Below, piece after piece: positions 26,219-34,807 of a stretch of 64,000 nt of DNA. Below the pieces are notes generated by a model, which was not told where the DNA came from, searched no databases, and saw only the letters and a list, made by a program, of their open reading frames with translations. The DNA comes from Anaerolineae bacterium (lineage in GTDB: Bacteria; Chloroflexota; Anaerolineae; Promineifilales; Promineifilaceae): NCBI GenBank assembly GCA_007123775.1, contig SLGK01000114.1, positions 28,642 through 92,641 on the forward strand. Direction: 5' to 3'. Positions within the stretch are counted from its first letter, which is position 1, and each line of letters begins with the position of its first letter. A program made the position numbers and the translations under genes.

Positions 26219-26926
26219 TTAACGATAGACAATCCGGTTGATTCTGGCCCAAGCCGCTGCCTCTGCTCTAGATCGGATCCAGGGGATTTTGCGATACGTG
26301 TTGTGAATATGGGATTGAACGGTATTGGGAGCTATTTGTAGCTGCCGGGCAATTTCCTCGTCTGTCAAACCTTTAGCTAACAACTTAATCACATTTAATT
26401 CCGTCGGGCTCAAATCTTGATATAGTTCAGGGATATAGCGAAGCAGTGTATTTTGAACTTGCTGATTCAATACCGTTTGCCCAGCAACCACGGCCCGAAT
26501 ACCATCTAGGACAGTAGCTAGCAGGTCACTTTTTAGAAGATACCCCCTAACGCCAGCAGCCAACATACTCCAAATATACTGCTTGTCCTGATAACTGCTA
26601 AAAACGAGAATCTGGGGATGCCCGTTGATTGATTCCTGCTGTCTTAACAGATTTAGCTGGCGGGCCACCTGAATACCCCCCAACCGCGACAGGTTAATGT
26701 CGAGTACAATTACCTGTGGAGATAAGGTTTGAGCCAACCGCATGGCTTCTTGGCCGTCACCTGTTTCTCCGAGGACAACAATATCTTGCTGCCTTTCGAT
26801 TTCCTGCCGCAAACCTTCGCGGATTATCTGGTGCGCGTCAGCAAGCAAGACACCAATTGTGTTGACGGTATGAAAACGCGGATCATGGCCTAAACCTGAA
26901 CGTGCCGGCAGCAAGGATTCAATCAT
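26219..26926 (-). CDS. NarL/LuxR-type response regulator, second copy
   Basis: 235 residues from the ATG at 26926; a TTG at 26992 would add 22 N-terminal residues. The receiver domain (about 24-145) has phosphoacceptor Asp76 (VIVLDINLS) and the Lys of YLLKSD, but the usual acidic pair is Asp30-Ala31, so metal binding may be weaker. The C-terminal LuxR helix-turn-helix (about 165-230) reads LSPTELNVIKLLAKGLTDEEIARQLQIA. It lies after the ComA-like gene and may be a target-specific or decoy regulator of the same kinase. Confidence 0.85.
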   Translation of the reverse strand: MIESLLPARSGLGHDPRFHTVNTIGVLLADAHQIIREGLRQEIERQQDIVVLGETGDGQEAMRLAQTLSPQVIVLDINLSRLGGIQVARQLNLLRQQESINGHPQILVFSSYQDKQYIWSMLAAGVRGYLLKSDLLATVLDGIRAVVAGQTVLNQQVQNTLLRYIPELYQDLSPTELNVIKLLAKGLTDEEIARQLQIAPNTVQSHIHNTYRKIPWIRSRAEAAAWARINRIVYR

Positions 26927-27089
26927 ACCGGCTATTGTCCCCACTTTTTTCAGGAAGTGTTGAAGAGACCAACCTATTTTGATTGTGACCAAGTCACTAG
27001 TCGATTGTGACTTTGAGCTTACTTTCTTCTGGCGCGACTGGATTGAAGATTGTTTAAAGCCTGTTCATTGGTTTCGTCTAGCTTTTGGG

Positions 27090-27788
27090 TTATTCAATTT
27101 CAACAATCCGATTCTCCCAGGCCCAGGCTACTGCCTCAGAACGTGTGCGAACATTTGGCAGCTTTTTATATATGTTCATGACATGGTTTTTGACCGTACC
27201 GACGGCGATTATCAAAGCCTCAGCGATTTCGTCGTTGGTGTAACCTTTGGCCATCAAACGCAGCACTTCTAACTCTCGCTCGCTCAGACTATGTTTCGGT
27301 TCGTCGCGGCGGGTCAAGAGCAACTTTTGCACCGGCAGGCTCAAGGCTGGTTCTCCTTTCGCCACCTGCCGGATTCCGACGACAATGCGGTCTGCTGATT
27401 CATCTTTCAATAAGTAACCTTTCGCGCCGGCCGCAAACAGACTATAGACATATTCAGGCTCACAATATGCGCTGAGAATCAAGATATGCGGTGGCCAGGG
27501 AGCTGAGGTATCAGTCCGATCATTTGCATCAACCGTCATGTGGGTAATCTTTTCGGCCACATCGGTCCCTTGTAGCCCTGGCATATTGATGTCCAGAAGG
27601 AGAACATCCGGACGTAGCGACTGGACTATTTGCAATGCTTGTTCTCCGTCTGTAGCTTCCCCAATCACCTCTATATCGGCGTGCCGTTCCAGCGCACTGC
27701 GAATGCCGGAACGCACAACATGATGGTCATCGGCCAAAATTATACGGATTCTTCTGGCGTCTGTTTTGGATGCTTCATCTACGGTCAT
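27090..27788 (-). CDS. comA: ComA-like NarL/LuxR response regulator
   Basis: 232 residues. Receiver domain about 14-140 with the acidic pair Asp20-Asp21, phosphoacceptor Asp66 (VLLLDINMPG) and Lys in YLLKDES. LuxR helix-turn-helix about 160-228 (LSERELEVLRLMAKGYTNDEIAEAL). GGAGG sits 9 bases before the ATG. It follows the ComP-like kinase by 24 bases, as comA follows comP in Bacillus. It should bind promoters when phosphorylated; the lanA and comX promoters are the obvious candidates (inference). The symbol is by analogy. Confidence 0.85.
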   Translation of the reverse strand: MTVDEASKTDARRIRIILADDHHVVRSGIRSALERHADIEVIGEATDGEQALQIVQSLRPDVLLLDINMPGLQGTDVAEKITHMTVDANDRTDTSAPWPPHILILSAYCEPEYVYSLFAAGAKGYLLKDESADRIVVGIRQVAKGEPALSLPVQKLLLTRRDEPKHSLSERELEVLRLMAKGYTNDEIAEALIIAVGTVKNHVMNIYKKLPNVRTRSEAVAWAWENRIVEIE

Positions 27789-27812
27789 AATTGTCCTCCA
27801 AAATGATGTGGT

Positions 27813-30206
27813 TTAAACAGGAATAGAAACTTCCAGTCGAGTGCCAAGAGCCGGAGCAGAGACTATATCAAATGTACCCTGTAACAGTTCAACCCTTTCC
27901 CGCATCCCTACCAATCCAAAATGATCGTTGTTCATCAGCCTACCTAAACGCTGTGGAACCTCAAAGCCTGTCCCGTTGTCGCCAATAGTCAGCCTGACCC
28001 GTTCTGGTTGAATAGTCAGGTCAATATCAATTTGGGTAGCAGATGCGTGTTTGCGAATGTTGGATAATGCTTCGCCCGTGCAGCGGAAAAGACAAAGGGC
28101 AGTATCCTCATCAATGGGCAGCTTGCGATCTCCCTCTATGTTCAGATTCACGCCAATGCTGTGGTCCATTTCAAAGCGATTTACCAAAGAGCGAATAGCA
28201 GGTATCAACCCCAGGTCTAGAGCCGCCGGCCGCAAATCCTGGCATAAGTGGCGAGTTGTTTCAATGAGCGCACCGATTTCGCTTTCTAAGTCTAGTCTTT
28301 GCTGCCCATTGTCAGTAGAGGCTGTCTGATAATGCACAGCAGTCGCCTCAATCTGGGCTGTATGGTACTTCAAACCAACCAGTTGTTGAATGATCTGGTC
28401 GTGCAGCTCACGGGCAATACGTTTTCTTTCTTCCTCCCGTGTTCTGAAAATTTCCTTTTGGTATTGCTCGTTTTCATTAACTTTTTCTTCCAATTCGCCA
28501 ATAAGCTGGGCATTCTGGAAGATAACGCTGGCTTGACGAGACACAACGTCCAGAATTTCCAAGTCTTCGGCGTTAAATAAATCACCACCATATTTTGGAC
28601 CTAGGAGCAGGAGGCCAAGCGATTGTTTTAGCCCTTGTATTGGTATCCACAAGCGAACTGAATCGCTTTCAATCAGTTGTGCTTCTTCGTCAGTTAAATC
28701 CCAATCAGCTGCTTTGTGCCGAATTTGCTGGTTATTTACTGGCTGGGTTTGTTGTTTCAAGAAACGGATGATACTTGGCAATCCGTCTGAGTACAGCGTG
28801 TCGAGCAACAAAGGATTTTCGGTGTTTTCAGACGCATAGATACTGGTGGGTGTATCGATGTCTTCTTGCCACAGTAAATAGACCCAGTTGACGCGCATCG
28901 TTTTTTGTACGCTCATGGTCAACGTTTGGGCAATGGTTTCAATACCTGTGGTTGATTCTAGTGTATGTGTTACTTGGCTGACAACTGTGGGGTAGTCATA
29001 CCATCCACCATACATCAGGTAATCAACCAGGTTTTGTAAGCGACGGTAAAGTGGATTGTAAACGACAACAAGTGTCATGACCATTAGCAAGTTTACAAGC
29101 GGGTTAGTCAGTACATTGTCATCTGACAAGGATTGAAGCAGATAGGAAATGGCAAAATATAAGACGCAAAGAGTACCAATTACGTAAACGGCCGTTGCAC
29201 TGCGGCTGATATAACGCTCCAATCGGATAAACTGATAGCGTCTGATGGCATAGCCGTAACCTAAAGGCAACACAATCAAAAACAGCAAGGAAAATGGTAT
29301 GGGCAGCAACGCCTCGCCAAATAGAATAGCGGGAAAAATTGACAATGTTAGCAAAGGCACACCGGCCACGAAACCACACAGTGCAACCATACCAACCTGC
29401 CGTTTGGTAACGGGCGAGTAACTGTTACGATACGCTCTGACCAATAACCAAAGTACCAGAATAAGGCCAACTAACAACCACAGGTTTAGGGTGAGGGCAT
29501 ATGTCGTTGCTAAGATGCCAGAGGGTGTTGACTCAAGGGCCAAAACCAATCTCAAAGTAACACCCAACAACGTGATGCCATAGACACCAATAATCGGCTT
29601 GCTTGTTTGCCAGAGAGTCTGGGCTACCGGAAAGATCAGGTGAAAATGAATCGCCAATCCTATGGCCCACCAGGTAGCAATGTGAGAAAAGTGGCCGGCC
29701 CAGGCCTGACTCGTTACAGCCCCTAAGGCAAGGCTTGCTCCCAATGCCTGGCACCACAAGAAGAAGAGAATATTTTGCTTGGTAAACGTCGGCGACAGCA
29801 AAATGACGGCCAGGCCAACCAGCCAAAACGCTAGGGCAACAAAATTGAGCGAGAGACGAACGATTAAGATAAAAGGTGGCGCTGGTTCTGTATAGAGCGT
29901 TTCAATGATAAGTCGCTCACCAGCACGCTCTACCTCAAGTTGTAAGATATCTCCATGCTGCCACTGGTAATAGGGAAAACTGCTGTCAGCTAAGAGAACA
30001 CCGTCAATACGAAGGACCTGATCGTCAACCAGCAGGTCTGAGTTCTGATGGGCATAATAGACCACGCCATTGTCTGCCCATAAGGCACCGAGGTCTGGTT
30101 GGATAATTACTTGCCAGGCCGACCAAATTATGACAAACAGCGACACGGCCGTTACAAACGCAAGGCAAATTTGAGCTGCAATTGTCTTTTGGTAGGTTCT
30201 GAACAT
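27813..30206 (-). CDS. comP: ComP-like membrane sensor histidine kinase
   Basis: 797 residues with the layout of Bacillus ComP. A first membrane helix (about 10-32) is followed by an outside PDZ-like segment (about 45-105, DDQVLRIDGVLL with QHGDILQLEV), a multi-helix membrane domain (about 110-365), a GAF-like domain (about 410-560), a HisKA_3 dimerisation helix with His602 in RIARELHDQIIQQL, and an HATPase domain (about 690-795) with GDNGTGFEV and HFGLVGMRERVELL. It should sense an extracellular signal and phosphorylate the ComA-like protein. It is flanked by comQ-like and comA-like genes in one direction. ACGGCCGT at 29188 and 30145 shows it is resident DNA. Confidence 0.88.
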   Translation of the reverse strand: MFRTYQKTIAAQICLAFVTAVSLFVIIWSAWQVIIQPDLGALWADNGVVYYAHQNSDLLVDDQVLRIDGVLLADSSFPYYQWQHGDILQLEVERAGERLIIETLYTEPAPPFILIVRLSLNFVALAFWLVGLAVILLSPTFTKQNILFFLWCQALGASLALGAVTSQAWAGHFSHIATWWAIGLAIHFHLIFPVAQTLWQTSKPIIGVYGITLLGVTLRLVLALESTPSGILATTYALTLNLWLLVGLILVLWLLVRAYRNSYSPVTKRQVGMVALCGFVAGVPLLTLSIFPAILFGEALLPIPFSLLFLIVLPLGYGYAIRRYQFIRLERYISRSATAVYVIGTLCVLYFAISYLLQSLSDDNVLTNPLVNLLMVMTLVVVYNPLYRRLQNLVDYLMYGGWYDYPTVVSQVTHTLESTTGIETIAQTLTMSVQKTMRVNWVYLLWQEDIDTPTSIYASENTENPLLLDTLYSDGLPSIIRFLKQQTQPVNNQQIRHKAADWDLTDEEAQLIESDSVRLWIPIQGLKQSLGLLLLGPKYGGDLFNAEDLEILDVVSRQASVIFQNAQLIGELEEKVNENEQYQKEIFRTREEERKRIARELHDQIIQQLVGLKYHTAQIEATAVHYQTASTDNGQQRLDLESEIGALIETTRHLCQDLRPAALDLGLIPAIRSLVNRFEMDHSIGVNLNIEGDRKLPIDEDTALCLFRCTGEALSNIRKHASATQIDIDLTIQPERVRLTIGDNGTGFEVPQRLGRLMNNDHFGLVGMRERVELLQGTFDIVSAPALGTRLEVSIPV

Positions 30207-30230
30207 TGCCCCGATATTTGTTGGGTAACA

Positions 30231-31163
30231 CTAACCTGCCCTTGGTACAGATTGTGGTGCGATATGGTCCAATATACGCTGCAACTGAGCTTTGATGTCT
30301 GGTGCGAGCTGCATTGTTTGCACAAGCTGGTATGCTTCCTGCCGGATAAGTGACATTTGGGTCACTAAGTAAACTACAGCACCACTACCAATAATCAGCC
30401 GATGGGCCAACTCTGCCTTTTCTGATTCAGAAACGGCCGTATCAAGCAACGCCAGTAAAGCTTCTTTTTGGGCCTGTGGCAGCACGGTTACTGCATAACC
30501 AACAGGTAAACTATGCTTTGCAGCAGCAAATAAATCCTCTTTTGAAGCCAAATCAACTAGATCATCATGAATTTGGTCCAACAAACCCAGTTTGTGACCA
30601 AATTGACGATATAAGTTTAACTCCTGATGGTCAGCACAGGCAACATAGCCACCAGCCCAACAAACCAAGCCTAGACTGGTACCAGATTTTGTCTCAGCGA
30701 TTTGCCAACTTTTCTCCAGCGAGGGTGACGATAGGGACAGGTCTTCATGTTGACCAGCACAAGTCTGTAACAAGCCAACATGAAAGCCTTCACGAATTGC
30801 TTGAGCCGATTCCACAGCTACCCCGCTTGCTTCTAGCTGACTGAGCAAGTAGCCGGCTGTGAAGATAAGCCCCGTGGACACGTTTAAGTCCACGGGCATG
30901 GTTCCCGTTTCGGCGTTGCCATCCTCAATATCGTCGAGTATGCGGGCCGCGTGCCTTAGCAAATGCCACGCTGACACAATTGGCATAACCTGTTGGCGAC
31001 TACCGCCATTTGCCTCACATAGCAGTATTGGTAGTGCCGACAGTTTATGTCCAGCTTCGTTATTTGGTTGGGTCAGTTTGCAACTTCGTCTTAGGGCATC
31101 TGCGTAAGCTTGATTGATATGAGGATTAGACCATAGTGGGTCGACCAGTGAAGGTTCAATCAT
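30231..31163 (-). CDS. comQ: ComQ-like isoprenyl transferase (polyprenyl synthetase fold)
   Basis: 310 residues, an all-helical polyprenyl-synthetase fold. The first aspartate motif DDIED is at 77-81 (HAARILDDIED), and the second is DQIHDD at 196-201 (KLGLLDQIHDDLVDL). In a chain-length synthase this family makes prenyl diphosphates. Next to a ComX-like peptide gene, 18 bases downstream of it and followed by a ComP-like kinase, it is best read as ComQ, which attaches a farnesyl or geranyl group to the Trp of pro-ComX and processes it. A quinone- or carotenoid-type prenyl synthase is the alternative, but no such pathway genes are near. Confidence 0.82.
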   Translation of the reverse strand: MIEPSLVDPLWSNPHINQAYADALRRSCKLTQPNNEAGHKLSALPILLCEANGGSRQQVMPIVSAWHLLRHAARILDDIEDGNAETGTMPVDLNVSTGLIFTAGYLLSQLEASGVAVESAQAIREGFHVGLLQTCAGQHEDLSLSSPSLEKSWQIAETKSGTSLGLVCWAGGYVACADHQELNLYRQFGHKLGLLDQIHDDLVDLASKEDLFAAAKHSLPVGYAVTVLPQAQKEALLALLDTAVSESEKAELAHRLIIGSGAVVYLVTQMSLIRQEAYQLVQTMQLAPDIKAQLQRILDHIAPQSVPRAG

Positions 31164-31181
31164 GTAACCATTCTACTCAGC

Positions 31182-31400
31182 TTACGGAACCCACTGCTGA
31201 TCCGGTGACGGGTGGGGGAAGTAATCCTTTGCAAGCAGATCAAAGATGGTTTCTCCGTCTTGGATGAGGGCCAATATTGCTTGAACTTCTGCTGGGGCAA
31301 TATTGAATCGGTCAATAATTACTTGTCCATTTTGGACGATCTCAGCCAGCAAAACAGGGTTGGAGACAATCTGATACACAACTTCATGCAAAGTATTCAT
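31182..31400 (-). CDS. comX: ComX-like pheromone precursor
   Basis: 72 residues. The N-terminal 50 residues fit the ComX prepeptide pattern: VVYQIVSNPVLLAEIVQNG, then IDRFNIAPAEVQAILALIQDG, matching Bacillus ComX (NYPEALKKLKN...IGFDVQETETIIKAYND). The C-terminus SPDQQWVP places Trp70 third from the end, as the modified Trp is in ComX of B. subtilis 168 (RQWGD). AGGAGG-like CGGAGG precedes the ATG. It is the first gene of the com-like run. After processing by the ComQ-like enzyme, the C-terminal decapeptide or so would be the isoprenylated signal (inference). Confidence 0.88.
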   Translation of the reverse strand: MNTLHEVVYQIVSNPVLLAEIVQNGQVIIDRFNIAPAEVQAILALIQDGETIFDLLAKDYFPHPSPDQQWVP

Positions 31401-31895
31401 TTTTTCCTCCGATTACGAATGTATGGACCTAAACTACATTCTACCCCGTCTGTGATTTCTTTCCTAGAAATAAAGTCATTTTCTGACTATGACTTTCGCC
31501 TTATTGGAGAAAGTTGCTCCAGCACCTGCTATCTTTAACGAAGATTTCCAGCAACCCGTATCGTCTGGCACGTGCGGTAGCTGCATTTCGTACCGTTTGA
31601 AGCTGACGTTACCGGCCGTTGGCACCACAATTACCCCCGTACCGGTCAGCTTGCCAAGATGCAGCTTGTCCCCAATGTGCAAAACCGGGACTGGGTCACG
31701 CCGCAGTGAAACCGCTGCCCGCCGCGAGTTGACCGGGATCAGAAACATCGCCTGGCATTTAGGCGCAACGGCCGCGGCCAGGTCGCTGGTGACGCTTTAC
31801 ACAAAGAGCCTGGCCAGGGCAAATACGACGACTTTTTCGCTAGTTGCAGCAGAGCGCGGCCTGTTGCTGATTGTCTGAGCTGACCCAAGCAAACG
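31401..31895. other. Leader of the com-like operon and unclassified DNA
   Basis: The first 90 bases form the comX leader, AT-rich, with a possible minus-strand -10 (TAGAAT, 31439-31444) but no clear -35. From about 31476 to 31878 open frames exist on both strands. The minus-strand frame (VPVLHIGDKLHLGKLTGTGVI) is the more protein-like and may be the end of a broken gene that I do not recognise. The 18-base string shared with 9358-9375 is at 31770-31787. Confidence 0.4.
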
Positions 31896-32648
31896 TCAAA
31901 GCAACGGCCGTCCCCCATCCACAGGCACGATATTACCCGTCATCAAGGTCAGGGCGGTGGCAATAGCCCACACCGTTTCGGCAACATCTTCCGGCGTGGC
32001 CAGCCGCCCCAGCGGCGTCAGGTCAACCTGCTGCTGCAGGTAAGCCGGGTCCATCCGTTTGGCGTATTCACCCAGAACCCAACCCGGCGCCACCGACACC
32101 ACCCGAATCTCAGGCGCCAGGGCCCGCGCCAGCGAGCGGGTCATGGAATCAATAGCCGCTTTGGAGGCGCAGTAGGCCACGTTACTACCCACGCCAGTTG
32201 TCCCGGCAATTGAGGAGATGTTAATGACCGTTCCCCCAGCGCCCGCCCGCAGCAGCCCTTTGAACGCCCGCACGCAGGCAAAGGAACCGCGCCAGTTGGT
32301 TTGAAAAATGCGGTCAATCCAGTCGTCGGTCAACCCATCCAGATCATCATGGGCTACTGGCGTGGTAATGCCGGCATTGTTAACCAACAAATCTACTCCA
32401 CCATACTGTTCAGCCAGTTGTTCTGCCAGCATTTTCAAAGAAGCGCTGTCAGTGATCGAAGCGGCTGCCGCCAGATGATTTTCACCCGGCAGGTTGTCCA
32501 CCAGCGCCTGCGCCCGCGCTTTCTCCAGCTCAAGCACTACCACCTGCGCTCCGGCACTGGCCAGCCGGCGGCAGATGGCCGAGCCAATACCCCCGGCCCC
32601 GCCGGTGACAAGCGCGACTTTTCCCTGCATTGAGTTATCTTGATTCAT
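31896..32648 (-). CDS. SDR-family oxidoreductase
   Basis: About 250 residues from the ATG at 32648. A classical short-chain dehydrogenase: TGGAGGIGSAI (TGxxxGxG cofactor loop), NNAG in VNNAGITT, the catalytic Ser in INISSIAG and Tyr-x-x-x-Lys in YCASK. The residues after strand 2 (LELEKARA) suggest NAD rather than NADP. It lies downstream of the HisD-like gene in a catabolic run and probably oxidises a hydroxyl group of the same substrate or product. The substrate is unknown. Confidence 0.85.
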   Translation of the reverse strand: MNQDNSMQGKVALVTGGAGGIGSAICRRLASAGAQVVVLELEKARAQALVDNLPGENHLAAAASITDSASLKMLAEQLAEQYGGVDLLVNNAGITTPVAHDDLDGLTDDWIDRIFQTNWRGSFACVRAFKGLLRAGAGGTVINISSIAGTTGVGSNVAYCASKAAIDSMTRSLARALAPEIRVVSVAPGWVLGEYAKRMDPAYLQQQVDLTPLGRLATPEDVAETVWAIATALTLMTGNIVPVDGGRPLL

Positions 32649-32670
32649 GTACACCCACCAGGCGAGCGCA

Positions 32671-32700
32671 GAGATTGGCCGGGCGGACCTGGCCAATCTC
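32671..32700. repeat. Intergenic hairpin
   Basis: GAGATTGGCC (32671-32680) and GGCCAATCTC (32691-32700) form a perfect 10-bp stem with a 10-base GC-rich loop between the HisD-like and SDR genes. There is no T-run, so it more likely shapes mRNA stability or is a REP-like element. Confidence 0.6.
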
Positions 32701-32729
32701 CACGCTCCCAAACAGCGAAAAAAGAAAAA

Positions 32730-34031
32730 CTAATCAGCCGCGACCAGTTCGGGCTGCCCGTAACGCTCAACGCGCAGATCGGCCTGAGCTTTGTGCGCCC
32801 AGAAGCGTTCAATGGCGCACAGCCGGGAGCAGTATTCGCCAATCAGCACGCTGGCTTCATCAGTAAGCACGTGTTGGTAAGTGACCGTCTTGATGTATTT
32901 GCCGACCCAAAGACCGCCAGTGTAGCGCCCTGCCTTTTTCGTGGGCAAGGTGTGATTGGTGCCGATCACTTTGTCGCCATAAGCAACGTTGGTGCGCGGG
33001 CCAATGAAGAGCGAGCCGTAGTTGGTCATGTTTTTGAGGAAGTAATCGTCGTCGGCCGTCATGATTTGCACATGCTCGCTGGCCACTTTGTCGGCTTCAA
33101 CGCACGCTTCTTCCAGACTGTCCACCAGGATAATCTGGCCGTAGTCGCGCCAGGCCACGCCCGCCAGATGGGCTGTAGGCAGTGTTTCCAACTGCCGGGC
33201 GATCTCGGCTTCCGTTTCGCGGGCCAACTTTTCGCTGGTGGTAATGAGAACGGCCGGCGAGGTGGGGCCATGCTCGGCCTGACCCAGCAAGTCGGTGGCC
33301 ACCATTTCGGCGTCTACCGTTTCATCAGCCACAACGAGGACCTCCGTGGGACCGGCCAGCAGGTCAATGCCTACCTTACCAAATAGTTGGCGCTTGGCCT
33401 CGGCCACGTAGGCGTTGCCAGGGCCGACCAGCATGTCAACCGGTTCCATCGTTTCCGTGCCCAAAGCCATGCGGGCAATGGCCTGAACGCCGCCGATGAT
33501 GTGGATTTCGTCGGCGCCAGCAAAGTGCATGGCGGTAATGGTTTCAGCCGGTAACTCCCCTTTGATGGGCGGGGTACAGGCAATGACGCGCTTGACACCG
33601 GCAACTTTGGCCGTCAGTACGCTCATGTGAGCCGAGGCCACCATCGGATATTCGCCGCCGGGCACGTAACAACCAACGCTGTTGACCGGGATATTTTTGT
33701 GGCCCAAAATGACGCCGGGCAGCGTTTCGACCTCCACATCTTGCAGCGCCGCCTTTTGAATTTCGGCAAAGTTACGAATCTGGTCCTGGGCGAACTTGAG
33801 ATCTTCTATGGTTTGGGGGTCCACGGTGGCGACGACCGCTTCAATTTGTTCTGGCGTCATTTTGAAGTCTGGTGGGTTCCAGTTATCAAATTTGACGGAC
33901 AATTCGCGCACGGCAACGTCACCCCGCAGGCGAATATCTTCAAGAATGCCGGCAACAACCTGTTGCACTTTAACGTCGGCAGCGTGGGCGTCGGCGTCAC
34001 TAATCCCATGTTTTAATATTTTAGCCATCAT
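32730..34031 (-). CDS. HisD-family dehydrogenase (HpsN-like, catabolic)
   Basis: 433 residues, the histidinol-dehydrogenase fold: [14 protein letters not shown], a conserved [17 protein letters not shown] block, the zinc-binding Gln/His in [10 protein letters not shown], and GTNHTLPT...[13 protein letters not shown]. No his genes are near. The [17 protein letters not shown] wording is typical of catabolic paralogues such as HpsN (2,3-dihydroxypropane-1-sulfonate dehydrogenase) rather than of biosynthetic HisD. Neighbours are an HpcH aldolase, an SDR and a carbohydrate importer, so it likely oxidises a polyol-type alcohol to the acid in two steps (inference). AAGGAG precedes the start. Confidence 0.8.
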   Translation of the reverse strand: MMAKILKHGISDADAHAADVKVQQVVAGILEDIRLRGDVAVRELSVKFDNWNPPDFKMTPEQIEAVVATVDPQTIEDLKFAQDQIRNFAEIQKAALQDVEVETLPGVILGHKNIPVNSVGCYVPGGEYPMVASAHMSVLTAKVAGVKRVIACTPPIKGELPAETITAMHFAGADEIHIIGGVQAIARMALGTETMEPVDMLVGPGNAYVAEAKRQLFGKVGIDLLAGPTEVLVVADETVDAEMVATDLLGQAEHGPTSPAVLITTSEKLARETEAEIARQLETLPTAHLAGVAWRDYGQIILVDSLEEACVEADKVASEHVQIMTADDDYFLKNMTNYGSLFIGPRTNVAYGDKVIGTNHTLPTKKAGRYTGGLWVGKYIKTVTYQHVLTDEASVLIGEYCSRLCAIERFWAHKAQADLRVERYGQPELVAAD

Positions 34032-34796
34032 TTACTCCTTTATTGTTTTGACAATTGTTTGAGCGGCCGTACTCAGCAGCCGCGTATCGGTGGAAATGGT
34101 AATAAATTGATAGCCCAGTTGGGCCATAGTCTGGCCGGTGGCGGCGTCAGGAACCCAAATGCCGGCGATACGGCCGTGTTCCCGCGTTGTTTGGCCGATG
34201 TGGACCAATGCCTGGGCCAATGTTGGTTCGCGCATGTCCATGCCGGTCTGGCCCGTCAGCGACAGCCCCAGATCGCCCGGCCCGACAAAAACGCCGTCCA
34301 GCCCCGGGGTATTCAGGATGTCGTCCAGGTTATCCAGCGCCGGCTGCGTTTCGATCATGGCCAGGGTAACAATAGTTTCGTTCGCATATCGGGCATAGTC
34401 GGCCCCAGCGTAGACGCTGGCGCGGGTTGGTCCCAGGCTGCGATAACCCAGCGGCGGGTAGCGACAGGCGCCGACAAAGGCTTCCGCCTCGGCGCGGCTG
34501 TTGATCATAGGGCAGATGATGCCGTAAGCGCCGGCATCCAGCAGGCGCATAATCTGCGCCGGGTCGTTCCAGGTAGAGCGGGCCAGGGGCACGGTGTCGG
34601 TAGTGGCGATAGCCTGGAACATCGTGACCGCAGCCTGGTAATCGGCCAGCCCGTGCTGCAAATCAACCGTCAGGCTGTCCCAGCCGGCGTGGGCCATGAT
34701 TTCGGCCGACCAGGAAGAGGGGATGTGCAGCCAGCCGTTAACGGCCGTTTTTCCTGCTGCCCAGATTTCACGTAAGGTGTTCGCACGCATGATCAT
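34032..34796 (-). CDS. HpcH/HpaI-family aldolase
   Basis: 254 residues, a class II TIM-barrel aldolase. DLQHGLADY carries the catalytic His, metal ligands lie in MIETQPALDN (Glu) and GPGDLGLSL (Asp), and the phosphate/anion loop is SLGPTRASVY. Members cleave 2-keto-3-deoxy acids to pyruvate plus an aldehyde. Its stop is directly followed by the HisD-like start, so the two are coupled. The product aldehyde could be handled by the downstream dehydrogenases. Confidence 0.87.
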   Translation of the reverse strand: MIMRANTLREIWAAGKTAVNGWLHIPSSWSAEIMAHAGWDSLTVDLQHGLADYQAAVTMFQAIATTDTVPLARSTWNDPAQIMRLLDAGAYGIICPMINSRAEAEAFVGACRYPPLGYRSLGPTRASVYAGADYARYANETIVTLAMIETQPALDNLDDILNTPGLDGVFVGPGDLGLSLTGQTGMDMREPTLAQALVHIGQTTREHGRIAGIWVPDAATGQTMAQLGYQFITISTDTRLLSTAAQTIVKTIKE

Positions 34797-34807
34797 TTTT
34801 CCTTATC

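Noticed and set aside
30231..31163. Housekeeping geranylgeranyl or polyprenyl diphosphate synthase
   Set aside because: Not fully excluded, but the 18-base spacing to a ComX-like peptide gene and the ComP/ComA-like genes downstream favour a ComQ role; no quinone, carotenoid or squalene gene is near.
27090..31400. Com-like genes as contamination or assembly chimera from a Bacillus
   Set aside because: The comP-like and comQ-like coding regions contain the local ACGGCCGT octamer (29188, 30145, 30433), and protein sequences are only distantly Bacillus-like.
31489..31878. A 129-codon plus-strand gene
   Set aside because: No ribosome binding site, no recognisable fold and unusual composition; the opposite strand is equally open.
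32730..34031. Histidine-biosynthesis hisD
   Set aside because: No his genes nearby, neighbours are catabolic, and sequence blocks resemble the HpsN-type paralogues.
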